Origin: Chromera velia
Taxonomy: Eukaryota > Sar > Chromeraceae
Direction of reading: 5' to 3'
Assembly: GCA_018398765.1 (NCBI GenBank)
Contig: JAHBMJ010005739.1
Location: 1 to 49,710 of the forward strand
DNA: 49,710 nt
Shown here: positions 22,801 to 33,113 of the stretch, piece after piece
Numbering within the stretch: the stretch's first letter is position 1
Layout of the letters: each line of letters begins with the position of its first letter
Program-made: the position numbers and the translations under genes
The notes under the pieces: model-generated
Database searches by the model: none
Seen by the model: the letters and a program-made list of their open reading frames with translations, nothing else
Told to the model about the DNA's origin: nothing

Positions 22801-23749
22801 CTTCTCGACCTCCTTCTCGATGGTGGCGTAGACGGGACCGAGACCCTTCTCCTGCATTCATGCATCCAGAGTTCAGTCAGGGTCAGCATATCAATGTACA
22901 TGACCGGAAGAGATTTGGAATAGTGAGCAATGATGTTCAGGAGGGGTGAATGGATGGACCCATCGACATGCGGAACGTGAAGGGAAAAACACGGAGGTCA
23001 GAGAGACGTGGAAGTGCCGAGTCGTCTCCTGAATGAGAGCAGTAGAGAAATAAATTGGATCCGACATTTGGCTCACTGGGTTCCGTTAACAATAGGAACA
23101 CAAATTTGAGTTAATTTTGCGTTGATTCCCGGCTTGTTGAGTCTGAATCGCGAATGTTGTTCAGCGGATGAAAATTCAGACTGACCTTCGCCTCCTCGAA
23201 GGTCATCTTCAGAACCGATTGCGGGACAAGGGACGTCTCACATGCGTCAGGAAATCTGAACTGCATGATGAAAGGGATGCCGGCAGATGGGTCAGTGAGT
23301 TTCTCGTAGAAGGCCATGTTAGAGCTCAGTTGCTTTGCACTCTGGCCTTCAAATTCCTCCATTTTCTCCTTTGCAATAGCCTCGTTGACATACAAGGCGA
23401 CACCGAAACGGCACAGCTTGGGGTCAGCTTCAGAGGCACCTGCGCCCATGAGCTTCATTCCAGTACTGTACTCTCTGTCAAACTTGGTCAAGGTGCCTTT
23501 CTCAAGGTAGGGGTGGTCTCCAACAGGAGCGTCGCGGGGACGCATTACGTCCTTTCCGCCGCCGCCATCACCGCCGTTGCCGGATCCATCACCCTTCGAC
23601 CCACCCAGGCAGTACCAGAGAGCAATGATGCCTCCAATTACGAGAAGCACAACACCTCCAATGATGCCGCCCTTCACAAGGAGCTTTTTGCGGTTCTGGG
23701 CAGACTCCTGCTCAGATGTTGCCGCTTCTCCTCTCAGAGGTTCCGACAT
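16104..23749 (-). CDS. Membrane-anchored protein with four tandem chalcone-isomerase-like units
   Basis: Ten exons: 23749-23186, 22851-22321, 21936-21788, 21356-21279, 20816-19895, 19530-19388, 19018-18938, 18363-17670, 17196-17090, 16685-16104. All phases fit. The coding sum is 3,851 nt, one short of 1,284 codons. Residues 1-26 are polar with RKK before a membrane segment (about 27-48, GGIIGGVVLLVIGGIIALW), then a Gly-rich hinge; by the positive-inside rule the rest lies outside the cytosol. Four units follow. Each has an LMGxGxR-like strand, a GYSAALYVD-like strand, a FYEKL / ELYNTLL helix and, at the end, a W...VFxLFxGSNxxSPxLK element. This pattern is that of CHI-fold proteins (Chalcone_2/3-type; family knowledge). 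The arginine after LMGxG, equivalent to the catalytic Arg of plant CHI, is present in units 2 and 3 only. Linkers are rich in E, P, T, D and K. Function is unknown; fatty-acid or other ligand binding is an inference from CHI-like relatives. Confidence 0.85.
18783..19150. repeat. Microsatellites in introns 6 and 7 of the CHI-repeat gene
   Basis: 18783-18912 holds GT, then GAGT, then GA, then GT tracts in intron 7, about 20 bases from the donor at 18937. 19048-19150 holds CA, GA and CAGA tracts in intron 6, close to the acceptor of exon 7 (19019). Neighbouring tracts at 19730-19750 (CAGA) and 19833-19874 (GA) lie just inside the donor of intron 5. Confidence 0.9.
20339..20403 (-). repeat. Coding minisatellite (Glu-Pro-Thr)n
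   Basis: A 9-bp unit, GGCTCNGTT on the plus strand, repeats about seven times and encodes EPTEPTEPT in the linker between units 2 and 3. The third positions vary, so the repeat is not brand new. A similar DKPDEKPDD repeat occurs in the unit 3-4 linker (17925-17985) and an EPAEPS repeat in the unit 1-2 linker (22530-22610). Confidence 0.9.
21562..21787 (-). repeat. GTCA/GGCA microsatellite starting at a 5' splice site
   Basis: On the gene strand intron 3 begins GTCAGTCAATCC and continues as GTCAGGCAGTCAG-type repeats for about 220 bp. The donor GTCAGT is itself the first unit. The open frame reading it as Gln-Ser-Val is an artefact. Confidence 0.85.
22361..22376 (-). other. Single-base frame break in exon 2 of the CHI-repeat gene
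   Basis: The upstream frame reads ...AVSYFAK and, unshifted, meets TGA 27 bases later. The conserved FWLMGVGVRVKTI of unit 2 lies in the next frame and continues into exon 3 in phase. One additional base in the AAGGAG stretch (near 22365-22366) would restore agreement with units 3 and 4. The cause could be an assembly or sequencing error, a real frameshift mutation or, less likely, ribosomal frameshifting, since no standard slippery heptamer is present. Confidence 0.8.
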
Positions 23750-23995
23750 GGTTTCAACGAGAGAGAAACTGAAAACTTGAAAGACGAGCGGTCGGTGATT
23801 CCGAAAACAGACCACGGACAGCCGGCAGAGGCCTGTGACAAACAATGACAGGCGGTCCAAATCTCGAGTCTTCTCAGAATCAAACAATGAAAGCATATAT
23901 ATGTCGCTAACCAAAAACCGTTTTTTCCCTATATATGCATGGCTTGTAGTATATATATATATACGTGTATGATAGTTTTTTTTTTTTCAATTTTT

Positions 23996-24024
<29 letters not shown>

Positions 24025-24028
<4 letters not shown>

Positions 24029-24516
24029 CCTCTGCCCTTGAATTTTGTACGGTCAAAATACATAAAATTATGATCATAATATTTTGAACTTAGGTTTTAT
24101 ACATGGTGGGCTATGTAAGTATATATCAGTAGGCTTTATACTTTTATACATGATAACAATGCTGAGAGATAAACTCTATCTCATATGACTGGTTAATCTT
24201 TAAAAAATTATTGATCTACCGGTTTTCTCTTCTGGACCAAATTTTCTTTAATCACTGTGATTTTCCGTACACGTCAGACGCCCACCTTCGATCATAAAGA
24301 CTATGGAGACAGGTTGTGGCTGGGCTGTTAGTCCATAAATTACGATTTTTTTGCGTTGTTTTCGCACGCACCGCGCGCGTGATAAAACCTTTTATGGGGC
24401 AAAATCAATAGGGATCCTTGAAGCAACCATTTTTTTTTTGCAAAAAAAACAATTAAAAAAAATGTATCAATACAGAGCTACAACCAGATCGTGCATATAA
24501 AATTCAAGGGCAGGGG

Positions 24517-24520
<4 letters not shown>
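24025..24520. mobile_element. Inverted-repeat element inserted in a TA microsatellite
   Basis: Left end TAAGCCTCTGCCCTTGAATTTT (24025-24046). The right end (24499-24520), read on the other strand, gives the same 22 bases with one mismatch. Both ends are bounded by (TA)n runs of about 30 bp, so the target duplication could be TA, as in Tc1/mariner-type elements, but the TA repeats make the exact size unreadable. The ~496 bp interior is AT-rich with no coding capacity. It lies 275 bp upstream of the CHI-repeat start codon, so it could carry promoter sequence. Confidence 0.7.
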
Positions 24521-24549
<29 letters not shown>

Positions 24550-24552
<3 letters not shown>

Positions 24553-26235
24553 GATCGACCGCGCAAAAAAAATTGTATCGATTTATTAATAAAAACAAGT
24601 GAGTGCGCGCACTTTACGCGCGGAAGTGACTAAGGTCTTGTGAATGTGTTATGACGTACGTACGGGCTAAAGGAAAACGTTAACAAACATAATATATATA
24701 TGGGCCGTCTGTCTGCTCGCAGTCTTCGTTTGCCCTCCCTGTGTATTTTTGGCCTGCTTCCTGCAAAAGCCCTGCTTTGCTCTAGAGTGGCCAACTGGTG
24801 GTACTCGCTCTTGCAAACTATGTACACCGTTCCCGCTGCAATGCTGCATGCCTGGAAGGGAACCCGTTGTCCAGAGTTTTCGAGAGCCTCCTTGCGGCTG
24901 CTTCGTTGGGCTGGTCTGGATTTTGTTTGTTCGTTGGGGGTGGGAGTACCACAACACCCTGGCACTAGCGGGCAGCAGCGACGGAGAGTTCAAGGCACCG
25001 GCTCTCTCTTCTTTAAGGGCAGAGCTAGACATGCAGTTGCGGAAGAGGTCTGCACGCGGCGGGCGGGGGCGATCGCTTCTTTACATTTCCCTCCTCTTGC
25101 CAAGCTTACCCCCCTTCAATAAGTTTTTCCCTCCTCTCATCGCATGTTTGTGTTTCTTCTTTGCAACAAATCCACCTCTGGTCTCTACTCCTTTTCCGCC
25201 CTCCCTCGATCTGCTCTCACAGTAACCGACGGCTCTCTGTTCAGTTTCTTACGTCTGCTCTCATTTAACCCACAAGGTGAAAGCAGTGCTCTGTCTGTTG
25301 AAATATTCAATGTAGTGACTACAAACTCTGTGTACGTGATTCTTGTATTCGGTGTGTTGATAACTTCATGCATAGACTTTCTTCATGTGCCAAGTGGCTG
25401 GATGAAAGAGAATTCCTACACTGCCTGGCTGAACTGGAATCCATTAATTCAAATGATTGTAACTGTCCACTCCCCGGTGTAAGTACATCTGAACTCTTTA
25501 TCCGTAATGTCATTCGATCGCTTCTATGCTCGCATCCAGCCTGTTTTTTTGATGTCTGTCTCCCAATTCTAGAAAGTGATTAACTGATCAACTCCACCGG
25601 CGACTTAACAAACAACAACCATGCATATATGTGCCGCCCGGGAGTTTAGTGCTCCAACTGGGGTTAGGCATCCTCTAACTAACTACTTATAAGCATGCAG
25701 ATTACGGTTTGATTACTAAATCTTTTCTTGAGCTACTATTGGTATCTAAATCCATCAATTACACATTTACTGAACTGAATACATTTAACATCATTATGAC
25801 TTTCAAAAAATTACATATTCAATCAATCAACTAGTCGATTAAATATAATTAAATAAGAGCTATGTCATAAAATATTCTAAAATTCGTTAGACTTACGGGT
25901 AAACATATTCTGTATTAATATTCTCTAACCTTCCTTAGAGGATACTCTTTGATAAATGCTATGGGGGCACAAAAAAAATTAAAAATTTAATTTGCTTATC
26001 CCACAGTATATGGGATAAGGGGGAGAGCTTGTTCATAAGAAATGGATTCACGGTCAAATGCGGCGGCGCCGAATATGGGATAAGCAGACTTATGCGGCAG
26101 CGTATATGGGACCCATAATGTATACCAACTGTGGAAATCATTGATCAATAGTCGGTTAAAAAAGTTTTGTAATCCGGTATAAATTTTTCTAAATTTTCTC
26201 AAACCGCTTGATTCTAAAAGCTTTTTATAAGTATA
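24550..26235. other. Intergenic, no supported gene
   Basis: 24690-25230 has several overlapping open frames on both strands without a recognisable domain. 25303-25583 (plus) is an open stretch with a protein-like middle (KWLDEREFLHCLAELE) followed by a GTAAGT, possibly one stray exon. 25600-26235 is AT-rich. A perfect hairpin, CTTATCCCA-7 bases-TGGGATAAG, occurs at 25995-26019. Confidence 0.4.
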
Positions 26236-26485
26236 TTTAATAAATTAATGCCGATTGATATTGATGATCAACTTATCGATCAAGTATGATCAAGTCAAGG
26301 GAACTTACCATGCAATACCATTTAGGCTAATTTACGTGCTATCATGCATGAAAAACATATATAAAAGAGCGATGTTTAATAAATGGCGGTCGATGTTGAC
26401 GATCGAGTATGATTGTGTCGAGGAAACTTATCATAAAATAACTTTTAGGCGCTATTATGAAAAAACATGTAAAATAAGAGGTATA
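26236..26485. repeat. Diverged tandem duplication, ~125-bp unit
   Basis: 26236-26369 and 26370-26485 share the same order of blocks: TTAATAAAT, CGATnTTGA(T/C)GATC, AAGTATGAT / GAGTATGAT, AAACTTA(C/T)CAT, TTTAGGC, GC(T)ATTATGnATGAAAAACAT and TAAAAnAGAG. By eye about 70% of positions agree. It is AT-rich and non-coding. Confidence 0.65.
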
Positions 26486-26753
26486 CGTCTGGAGAGAGAA
26501 ACGAAAAGAGGGAAGAGAATGAAGAAAGCAGTGACAGAAAGAAAGAAGAAATACAGAACAATACAGAGAACAGATAAAGAGGATAAAAGTGTGGACATTG
26601 ACTTAAAGTTTGTTCCTAGCGTCTGGCCTATACGTCTTTCATCTCTTCCTTCTGTCCTGATTACTGCTCTCGCTACTAGCTCTCTCTCTCATACGACCTC
26701 ATACTTGACGCTCCTCCATCTGAATGCCTTCTTCGGCATTTGCTAAGTACTTC

Positions 26754-27458
26754 CTACCCCTCAGTCATAACCAGTGCACTGCCTACTCCTCCTTCCTCCC
26801 AGCCCTCCCCTTGCACTCCTCTGGTCCCCCGTATGCACGCGCTTGCCGCTTTCAGGTGGGCAATCTGCAGTCGGGCTCGGATCCGGCCGCATGTCTTGCT
26901 TACATGTTGCCCCCATTTCTCACTCAATCGCTCTGCCACCCTCTTCAAGAACATCTTTGCCTCCCCCTCCATCGTCCCGTCGATCGCACTCACTAGTGGA
27001 GTGAAGTCGCACCCTCTGTCCACGCTTGCCTGCCCATGTTTCCTCTTCTTTTCTTCTGCTGCTGCTTTGAGGGTTTGAGTCCAGGTCACCTTCTCCCTCG
27101 AGGCGGCGTGTGGGTTTATCACCCTGGTGTCAAAAATTGCCAGCCTTTGTGGAGCATAGGCCCCCCGGACTTGGAAGTCCCCCCTTAGCGCCGGACATCC
27201 CTGCACCTCCCCTTCCTCCCTAATGATCGGCTCTTTTGCGTGGACCGCTCCCGCGGGGTATGCTTCCGCTGCTAGACTCGCCCACGTACGGTTGACTTCG
27301 TCATGTTGCAGCGTTGGCAGTCTCCCGACTGGGCAGTTAAGGGCATGTTGCAGACTCCACCTTCCCCCACATCCCTCACATCTGCTCTTCTCCCCCCCTA
27401 CCCTCCCCTGGTATCGGATTGTCATCGCATCTCGGAATTCGTCTGGGCTGAGATTCAT
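26754..27458 (-). pseudogene. 3' end of a non-LTR retrotransposon ORF (zinc knuckle plus endonuclease-like domain)
   Basis: A 234-residue open frame starts [10 protein letters not shown] and is followed by a CX2CX7HX3C zinc finger (CEGC...QHALNC), PTLQHDEV, then [21 protein letters not shown] and an [10 protein letters not shown] lysine block. These are the hallmarks of the C-terminal part of site-specific-type non-LTR retrotransposon proteins (R2/NeSL/Utopia-like group; family knowledge), where a restriction-enzyme-like endonuclease follows the reverse transcriptase. The later [10 protein letters not shown] and [20 protein letters not shown] also match that group. No reverse transcriptase is found upstream (27460 onward), so this is a 5'-truncated or rearranged copy. 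That is unusual only in that the remaining frame is still open to its natural stop. Confidence 0.75.
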
Positions 27459-28104
27459 TCCGTGACGGGAGAAAAGATAGAAGAGCGGAAAAGCGAAATG
27501 TGGGAGGTTGTCAGGATAGCAAATTTTTAAAGACAGTTCTTGGAAAGGGCGGCCCAGTCAGAACTTTTTAGTGAATATAGATAAACAGAAAGATCAAAAT
27601 TCGGGAGGTAGTCAGGCAGACAGAACGGGCACTTAGCTAGGATGATGAGAAAGCAGTCAATTTCTGAGTCAAACAGACACTGTCGGGGAGGCAGAACTTT
27701 GAGCACACTCAGAAAAGAAGACAAATTTTAAATTAAAAATGCAGTCAAGCACACAGGAAGGCATACCTGCACGAGAACCAACAGGCAGGTAGGCAGAAAT
27801 ACGCTCAGTCATGCCGGAAAGAAACGTTAAGATGGAAACAGAGTGGGATTATGACTTCTAAATCTCACAGTTTGTTTATGAGGTGGCATGTAGAGATATA
27901 TATAGCTGAGTGGTTAGATAAGAGGTCGGAATTGAGAGAAATGGTATGAAAGAGGTAAGATAAGAAAAGTGAAATGTAAGTGAAGAGATTCTGATATCAG
28001 ATGTGAGCAAACAGGGGCACTGAGAGTCTCAGAGTAGCCTGTGTATCTGTCTGTCTGCCTGGTTGCCTGCTTGGCAGTGCCTAGCATATCTGCGTCTTTG
28101 CATC
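27459..28104. other. No gene seen
   Basis: Mixed sequence with several CAGGCAGG / CAGACAG words and no protein-like frame. The retrotransposon ORF does not continue into it. The stretch ends at the 8-bp target duplication GCTTTGCA (28105-28112). Confidence 0.5.
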
Positions 28105-28112
28105 GCTTTGCA

Positions 28113-28706
28113 CTAGGGGGGGTCACTCTGGAAGGTTATGGTAAATTTTAAGCCCAGAATAACATAAAATATGAACAAAAACAGATTTTTGCGAGCCAGT
28201 CTAGCAACTTAGAGCTCCGTCTGGTCAAGTTACATTAAAATCTGGTGTAACAGTTAAACTTTTTGAAGTGTAGGCTACGTGGTTACTTTGGGTTACCCCC
28301 TTTTTATCTTTGTCATACAAAGAGGTTACAGGTTACCCGGTTATAAACATTTTAACCTCAGTAACCAACCAAATTTTCAACTTTTAAAAACATTTAAAAT
28401 GATGTTTAGAACACGTTTGAATGCTAAGCCTTCTTAAGGGAGGTTACTTCATTTTTGAGGTCAAAAAAAGCTTACGGATTACCCGGGGAGTTTGGGGGCA
28501 AAGTGAGTGTAACACATCATTTTTCATCATTTTTGATCATAACCTGAATTGTTTAACAATCTTGAAGCCAGTTTTGTGAGTAACCAAACGTAACTAATTG
28601 ATTGACACCACTTTTGACTAATAGCTATATGTCATACGTTGTAGGGGGGGGGTGATACTGTAGGGTTAGTAACCATGGTGTAACCGGCTGAAGTGCCCCC
28701 CCCTAG
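28113..28706. mobile_element. 594-bp inverted-repeat element with 8-bp target duplication
   Basis: The left end CTAGGGGGGGTCACT and the inverted right end CTAGGGGGGGGCACT pair over about 15 bp. Directly outside both ends is the identical 8-mer GCTTTGCA (28105-28112, 28707-28714). An 8-bp duplication is typical of hAT-type transposases (family knowledge). The interior is non-coding and unusually rich in GGTTAC / GTAACC words on both strands. I infer a non-autonomous (MITE-like) element. Confidence 0.85.
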
Positions 28707-28796
28707 GCTTTGCATATTTCTCTACCTTTCTGCTATTCTGCCAGTGTCATTCTCTCATTTTATGGGTCTGTTTATTCTGTCGTTTGGAATATCTGT

Positions 28797-28850
28797 CTGC
28801 CTGCCTGCCTGCCTGCCTGCGCCTGCCTGCCTGCCTGCCTGTCTGCATGC
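28797..28850. repeat. (CTGC)n microsatellite
   Basis: CTGCCTGCCTGC repeats with a few GCC/GTC interruptions, 91 bp downstream of the inverted-repeat element. The stretch from here to 29789 shows no supportable gene; it is AG-rich on the plus strand. Confidence 0.9.
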
Positions 28851-29789
28851 CCATCTGTCTGCGTCGGGTGATAGTTGGGGCATAAGTCTTAGAGCAATGA
28901 GTTGATGACTGTGGGCAGGAAAAAGCAAGAACCAAACATGGGAAAGAATAAAGTGGGAAGAGGCCATGTATTGAAATTAGAGCACTGAACTGAGAAGACT
29001 GAGATTTTAAATTAATGAGACTTGATTTGAGAGCTGATGTGAGCGTGAAAGGCTCGGCGAAGAGGCAACTTAGATGACAGTGGGAGAGATATGGCATACA
29101 AAAGTGTAATGAGAATAGTGAAATGAAATAGGCAGGGTAGTGGATTGTCATGCGAAAACACGCAGCAAAACCGATTATTATGAGATTGAGCGGTGATAAG
29201 ATGAATAGAGATTGATAAATACACATGGAATGAATGCATCATCCAATGCAAGCAGACCTGCATGAGTGAACATGTCAGCGCAGTGAGCTAGCACGAACGC
29301 ATAATTTTATACAGTCGGAGAGCTGCAGGATGTATGCATACAACGACGATCGTGCAATGACACAGGGAAGCGAGAAGGAGAGAATGGAGTGCAGTGGGAT
29401 AAAGTAAACGAATGAGAGGCATTGAGAGCACGCAGTGAGATGAAAGCAATATAAGAATGAGACTAGTATGAGCAGTAAGTCCAAATATATACTAAGTCGC
29501 AGACACGGTGCTAGTGGTTGCGTGGATTGTATACGTGATTGCACATCTTTGAAGCAACATGCAAATGAAGTGGCTGACAAAACGGCTATATTTAATCGGT
29601 TTTCGTGCCTCGAAGGGCAGCCTAGCGGCCCCAGCTTGAGGCTCTGCATGAACTCGTGTATTAACATTGATACCTTGAGTTACGTGCGCACAGATAATGG
29701 GAACCACCATGATTTTTGAGGCACTAACCTAAAGGTGAGTGTGACTCGCAACTTTTGCAATTTTTTGTGCACACGCGGCTTTATAACAC

Positions 29790-30543
29790 GAGATACACCC
29801 AACCAGTTGGGTGAGTGCCTCGGGGAGCCCTTTAGGGTGTCCGCAAATTTAATTGATATACACCATCGGGGGCTTGGGCATGTCTTGTACAGGTGCGTAC
29901 ATACATGAGGCGGGGGCTATGGCAATATGCACGAAGTATGCTTTTCAGGACCATGCGAGCATACACTTACAACTCTGTGTGAATTACTTGAGGGGCACGC
30001 ATATGCAAAGTAATTAAGATATGTGCGATCGCGGCTCCGTACGAGTTGCTTGAGGGGCACATTTTGGAATTCGGATGACACCGTAACAGATGGAGATAGA
30101 AGCGACTCCCCTCCCCAAAAATGAAAAAATGCGTTAATATGCGAGTGCGTGCGATCTCAGGGCCTCTCAGCTGATCTCAGCAGAGCTGAGCTGCCCCCCA
30201 AGGCGATACGGGATACATGTCACGGTCGGTCAGTGTTGCCCAAGTTCCAAAATTTGCCCTTCAAACAACTTGACGGAGCCGCGATCGTGTGTGCCTTACT
30301 TACTTTGCGCATGCGTGCCCCTCAAGTGTAACTCGTACGGAGTTGCACACTAGGTTGCACATACATATATATGACGTACGCACGGTCCCAAAAAGTATAT
30401 ACTTCGCACGTGTTGCCGTGGCCCCTGCCTCATGGCAGCACACAAGACATGTCTAAGCCCCCGATGGTGTACACCAATCAAATATGAGCGGACCCCCTAA
30501 ATGGCCTCCCGAGGCACTCACCCAACTAGTTGGGTGTATCCCG
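29790..30543. repeat. Fold-back element: two inverted arms of a local repeat family
   Basis: Arm 1 (29790-~30110) begins GATACACCCAACCAGTTGGG. Arm 2 (~30215-30543) ends CCCAACTAGTTGGGTGTATC and reads as the reverse complement of arm 1, including GCCTCGGGnGGCC, CCATCGGGGGCTTnGGCATG and CTTGAGGGGCACATTTTGGA. The centre (~30120-30210) has GATCTCAGGGCCTCTCAGCTG and a small hairpin around CAGCAGAGCTGAGCTG. The arm termini contain the palindrome ACCCAACTAGTTGGGT. Single-arm copies of the same family are at 32649 and 33114, on the far side of the RT pseudogene. Confidence 0.85.
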
Positions 30544-30645
30544 TAAAATTATTTTTTAAAAAAATATTTCTATTCTGCATATATTCATCTATCACCTCGA
30601 GACGTAAGGTTGAGGGAGGCGTTGCTGTTTGATGAATCCAGTTGA

Positions 30646-31923
30646 TTTCCAGAGATAAACCTGTTTCTTAAGCAGTTTACGGGTATCTCGGAGGAGGGTC
30701 ATTCATTCGGTACAGGTATCTTGTGGCCGGAGAGGAAGTCATGGGGAAAGGGCGGTGAGGTCCCTGCATCTTGGGCCTCCTTAAAGTTCCGTGCGTTAGT
30801 CTCTTATGCAAAGCATTCATCGCGGGGTCCTTTTTCTTTTCCGTGTAAGGCCTTGAATGGATTATTGCATATTTTCTCACCACACGCTGACCTTCCGTCA
30901 GTTTTTGCTTTTCAGGAGTTGGTGAGTGAATTCAATGGGTCTTTTGACAGGAGTGCGGACCGGGCGTCGGTCGTTCGACTTTCTCCCCACTGGCCTGCAG
31001 GAAGAGCATCTTTTATAGTGGATGATATTAAAGCATATTTCCTTTCTCTCCCTTGGTCTGACTTTCTATCTTCTTTGTTTGAATTCATTTCGCTTGTGAA
31101 GAGTCAGGGGAGGAATCGTTTTATTATTTTAAGAAAGGAAAGGCCTGTTTGTTTGCGGGTTGTAGGTCCGGCGGGGGTGGAGTCATGGTTATCATACTCA
31201 AAATGGAGATGTCCTGTTGCTTTCTTGTCATCACATTCAAACCACCCTTCTTCTCCTGTATGTCCACTCAACTTACTGCCCCAGATTATCTCGGTAGATT
31301 TTGCCTCTAATATGATTATTGTATTGGGGAAGCAGGTTGGACAGTGGGAAGGCTTCCCTCAAGGGAGCCCTTGTTCTGCTGGAGGAGCTTGTTTTTATGC
31401 TGCATAGAAAGAGAGAAGAAGGGCTACGGATGCTGGCATTTTTAGATAGAAGGGTGACAAGTGGTTTATGGCTCGGTACATGGATGACAGGTCGGTTTTA
31501 GCCTGGTCTTGGTCCTCTTCTTTCTTGAATGATGACCCCTTCATGGTATCCTTGCAAAGCCAGGACTTCTATCATTCCAGCTGTATACTAAAAAGACAAG
31601 CAGGGTACACAGTGCTCGGTTTGTCATTGTTCTGCGTACTGTATGCATCTGAAATCGTACTTTTTGAGTCTGCTAACCCAAATTGTAGGCCGATGGCTCA
31701 ATGTCTCTCAGGTATAAGGGATGGCACGATTTCTTGCAAGTCATCTTTGTCCCTAGAGAGGAGTAGGTTTGCTCACGGCTTCTCTTACATCACAAGTGGG
31801 GGTGGGCGTTGCGGTTTAATTTCAGGGCATGTCACTTATACGTTACTCTCGACAAATGCCCCTGCATCGGTTGTGGTGCATTCGCTCATGTGTTTGTTTG
31901 CTGAGCTGCTAGTGTATCAATAG
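30646..31923 (+). pseudogene. Reverse transcriptase pseudogene with YMDD motif
   Basis: One reading frame from 30646 to 31923 shows the RT signature in order: FIVDDIKAYF (region A, first Asp), then GFPQGSPCSAGGACFYA (region B) and MARYMDDRSVLAW (region C, the catalytic YMDD). Two in-frame stops (TAG at 31405 and 31459) lie between regions B and C, and no start is visible, so it cannot make an active enzyme as assembled. The family is not clear: there is no associated integrase, endonuclease or gag nearby. The frame runs on to a TAG at 31921. It lies between inverted copies of the local repeat family (29790-30543 on the left; 32649 and 33114 on the right), which suggests these repeats belong to the same element. 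Confidence 0.7.
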
Positions 31924-32648
31924 TCTTTTTCTTTTTTGCATAGATCGTTTTTATATGGAGTAGTATGCACTACTTCTCCTCTCCTAATTCGTGAATGGAT
32001 GTGTGTGCAAGGGTTGTTACGTAGACTCTGTATTCTTTTAATTTAATTGAATGCATGGTATTCCAACTTGTAGGCATAACTTCTGAACTTTTCGACTGAT
32101 TTGTTCTAGATGCTTTGCATCACTTGCGGCTTTTCTTTACACACAAAGCCTACAGCGATAGAGAAAAGACAGTGACAAAACGGAAGGGGGGGTGCACGTT
32201 CTCTAGCGCAGGTGGTTTATTGATTCTGGGATCACGTGACTATATGGCACTGTGATAATATGCTGTACCGGACGAATATATTATACGTGCGGTATGAGCG
32301 AGCTACATGCATTTATCTTTTTTTACTCTTTGGATTTTTCTTTTTTCTGCGTACATTTTTTATTTTTCATGCTTTACATGTTTATCTTTTTCGCTTGCAT
32401 GTATCACGTTGATCGATCCATGGAAGAGGGTATGACTGATTAATTCGATGGAGACCGTGTCCTCTCTTAACAAACGGTGCACTGTAGGAGAACTTAAAGC
32501 GCTCAGCTGTCTGAAGAGCACATACTTCTCTAGGTTCTTATCATAAAATTAATGTATGCATACATATAGTTAATTATATATAAGTGAATTAATTAAGCCG
32601 TGCAGTTGTCTGGGGCGCACGCACCCGTGTTGACCGATATATTAGGTA
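31924..32648. other. Region between RT pseudogene and repeat copies, no gene
   Basis: AT-rich with poly-T tracts. The only open frames are short and hydrophobic by composition. It may be the untranslated end of the RT element. Confidence 0.5.
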
Positions 32649-33083
32649 CGGGATATACCTAACCAGTTGGGTGAGTGCCTTGGGGGGCCATTTAGGGGGT
32701 CTCAGAGACTGCTCATATTTGATTGGTGCACACTATCGGGGGCTTAGGCATGTCTTGTGTACTGCCATGGGGCGGGGGCCACGGCAATATACGTAAAGTA
32801 TATGCTTTTCAGGACCGTGCGCATCGTATGTGCAACTCTGTGTGAGTTATACTTAAGGAGCACGCATGCGCAAAGTAATTAAGTAAGGCACGTGCGATTG
32901 CGGCTCCGTGCAAGTTGCCTGAGGGGCATATTTTGGAACTCAGGCGACACCGGCCAACCGACCGTGACAAAGACAGAACTGATCCCCCCCCTAAAATGAA
33001 AAAATGCATTATGGGAGTGTGTGGGATCTCAGGGCCTCTCGGTTGATCTCAGCAGAGCTGAGCTGCCCCCCAAGGTGATGCAT
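32649..33083 (+). repeat. Repeat family copy B (single arm plus centre)
   Basis: Starts CGGGATATACCTAACCAGTTGGG and runs through GTGAGTGCCTTGGGGGGCC, TTTGATTGGTGCACACTATCGGGGGCTTAGGCATG and ATTTTGGAACTC to GAGCTGAGCTGCCCCCCAAGG. It is the same orientation and order as arm 1 plus centre of the fold-back at 29790, without a second arm. Confidence 0.85.
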
Positions 33084-33113
33084 ATAGTAACATATAGTTT
33101 ATATCGATAGTTT

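Noticed and set aside
24700-25225. Overlapping frames of 120-158 codons on both strands
   Set aside because: No domain, no splice structure, and both strands are equally open. Treated as chance.
25303-25583. Possible exon with KWLDEREFLHCLAELE followed by GTAAGT
   Set aside because: An isolated open stretch without partner exons; kept only as a note in the intergenic entry.
29468-29719. 83-codon plus-strand frame (SRRHGASGCVDCIRDC...)
   Set aside because: Short, no homology that I recognise and an overlapping frame on the other strand.
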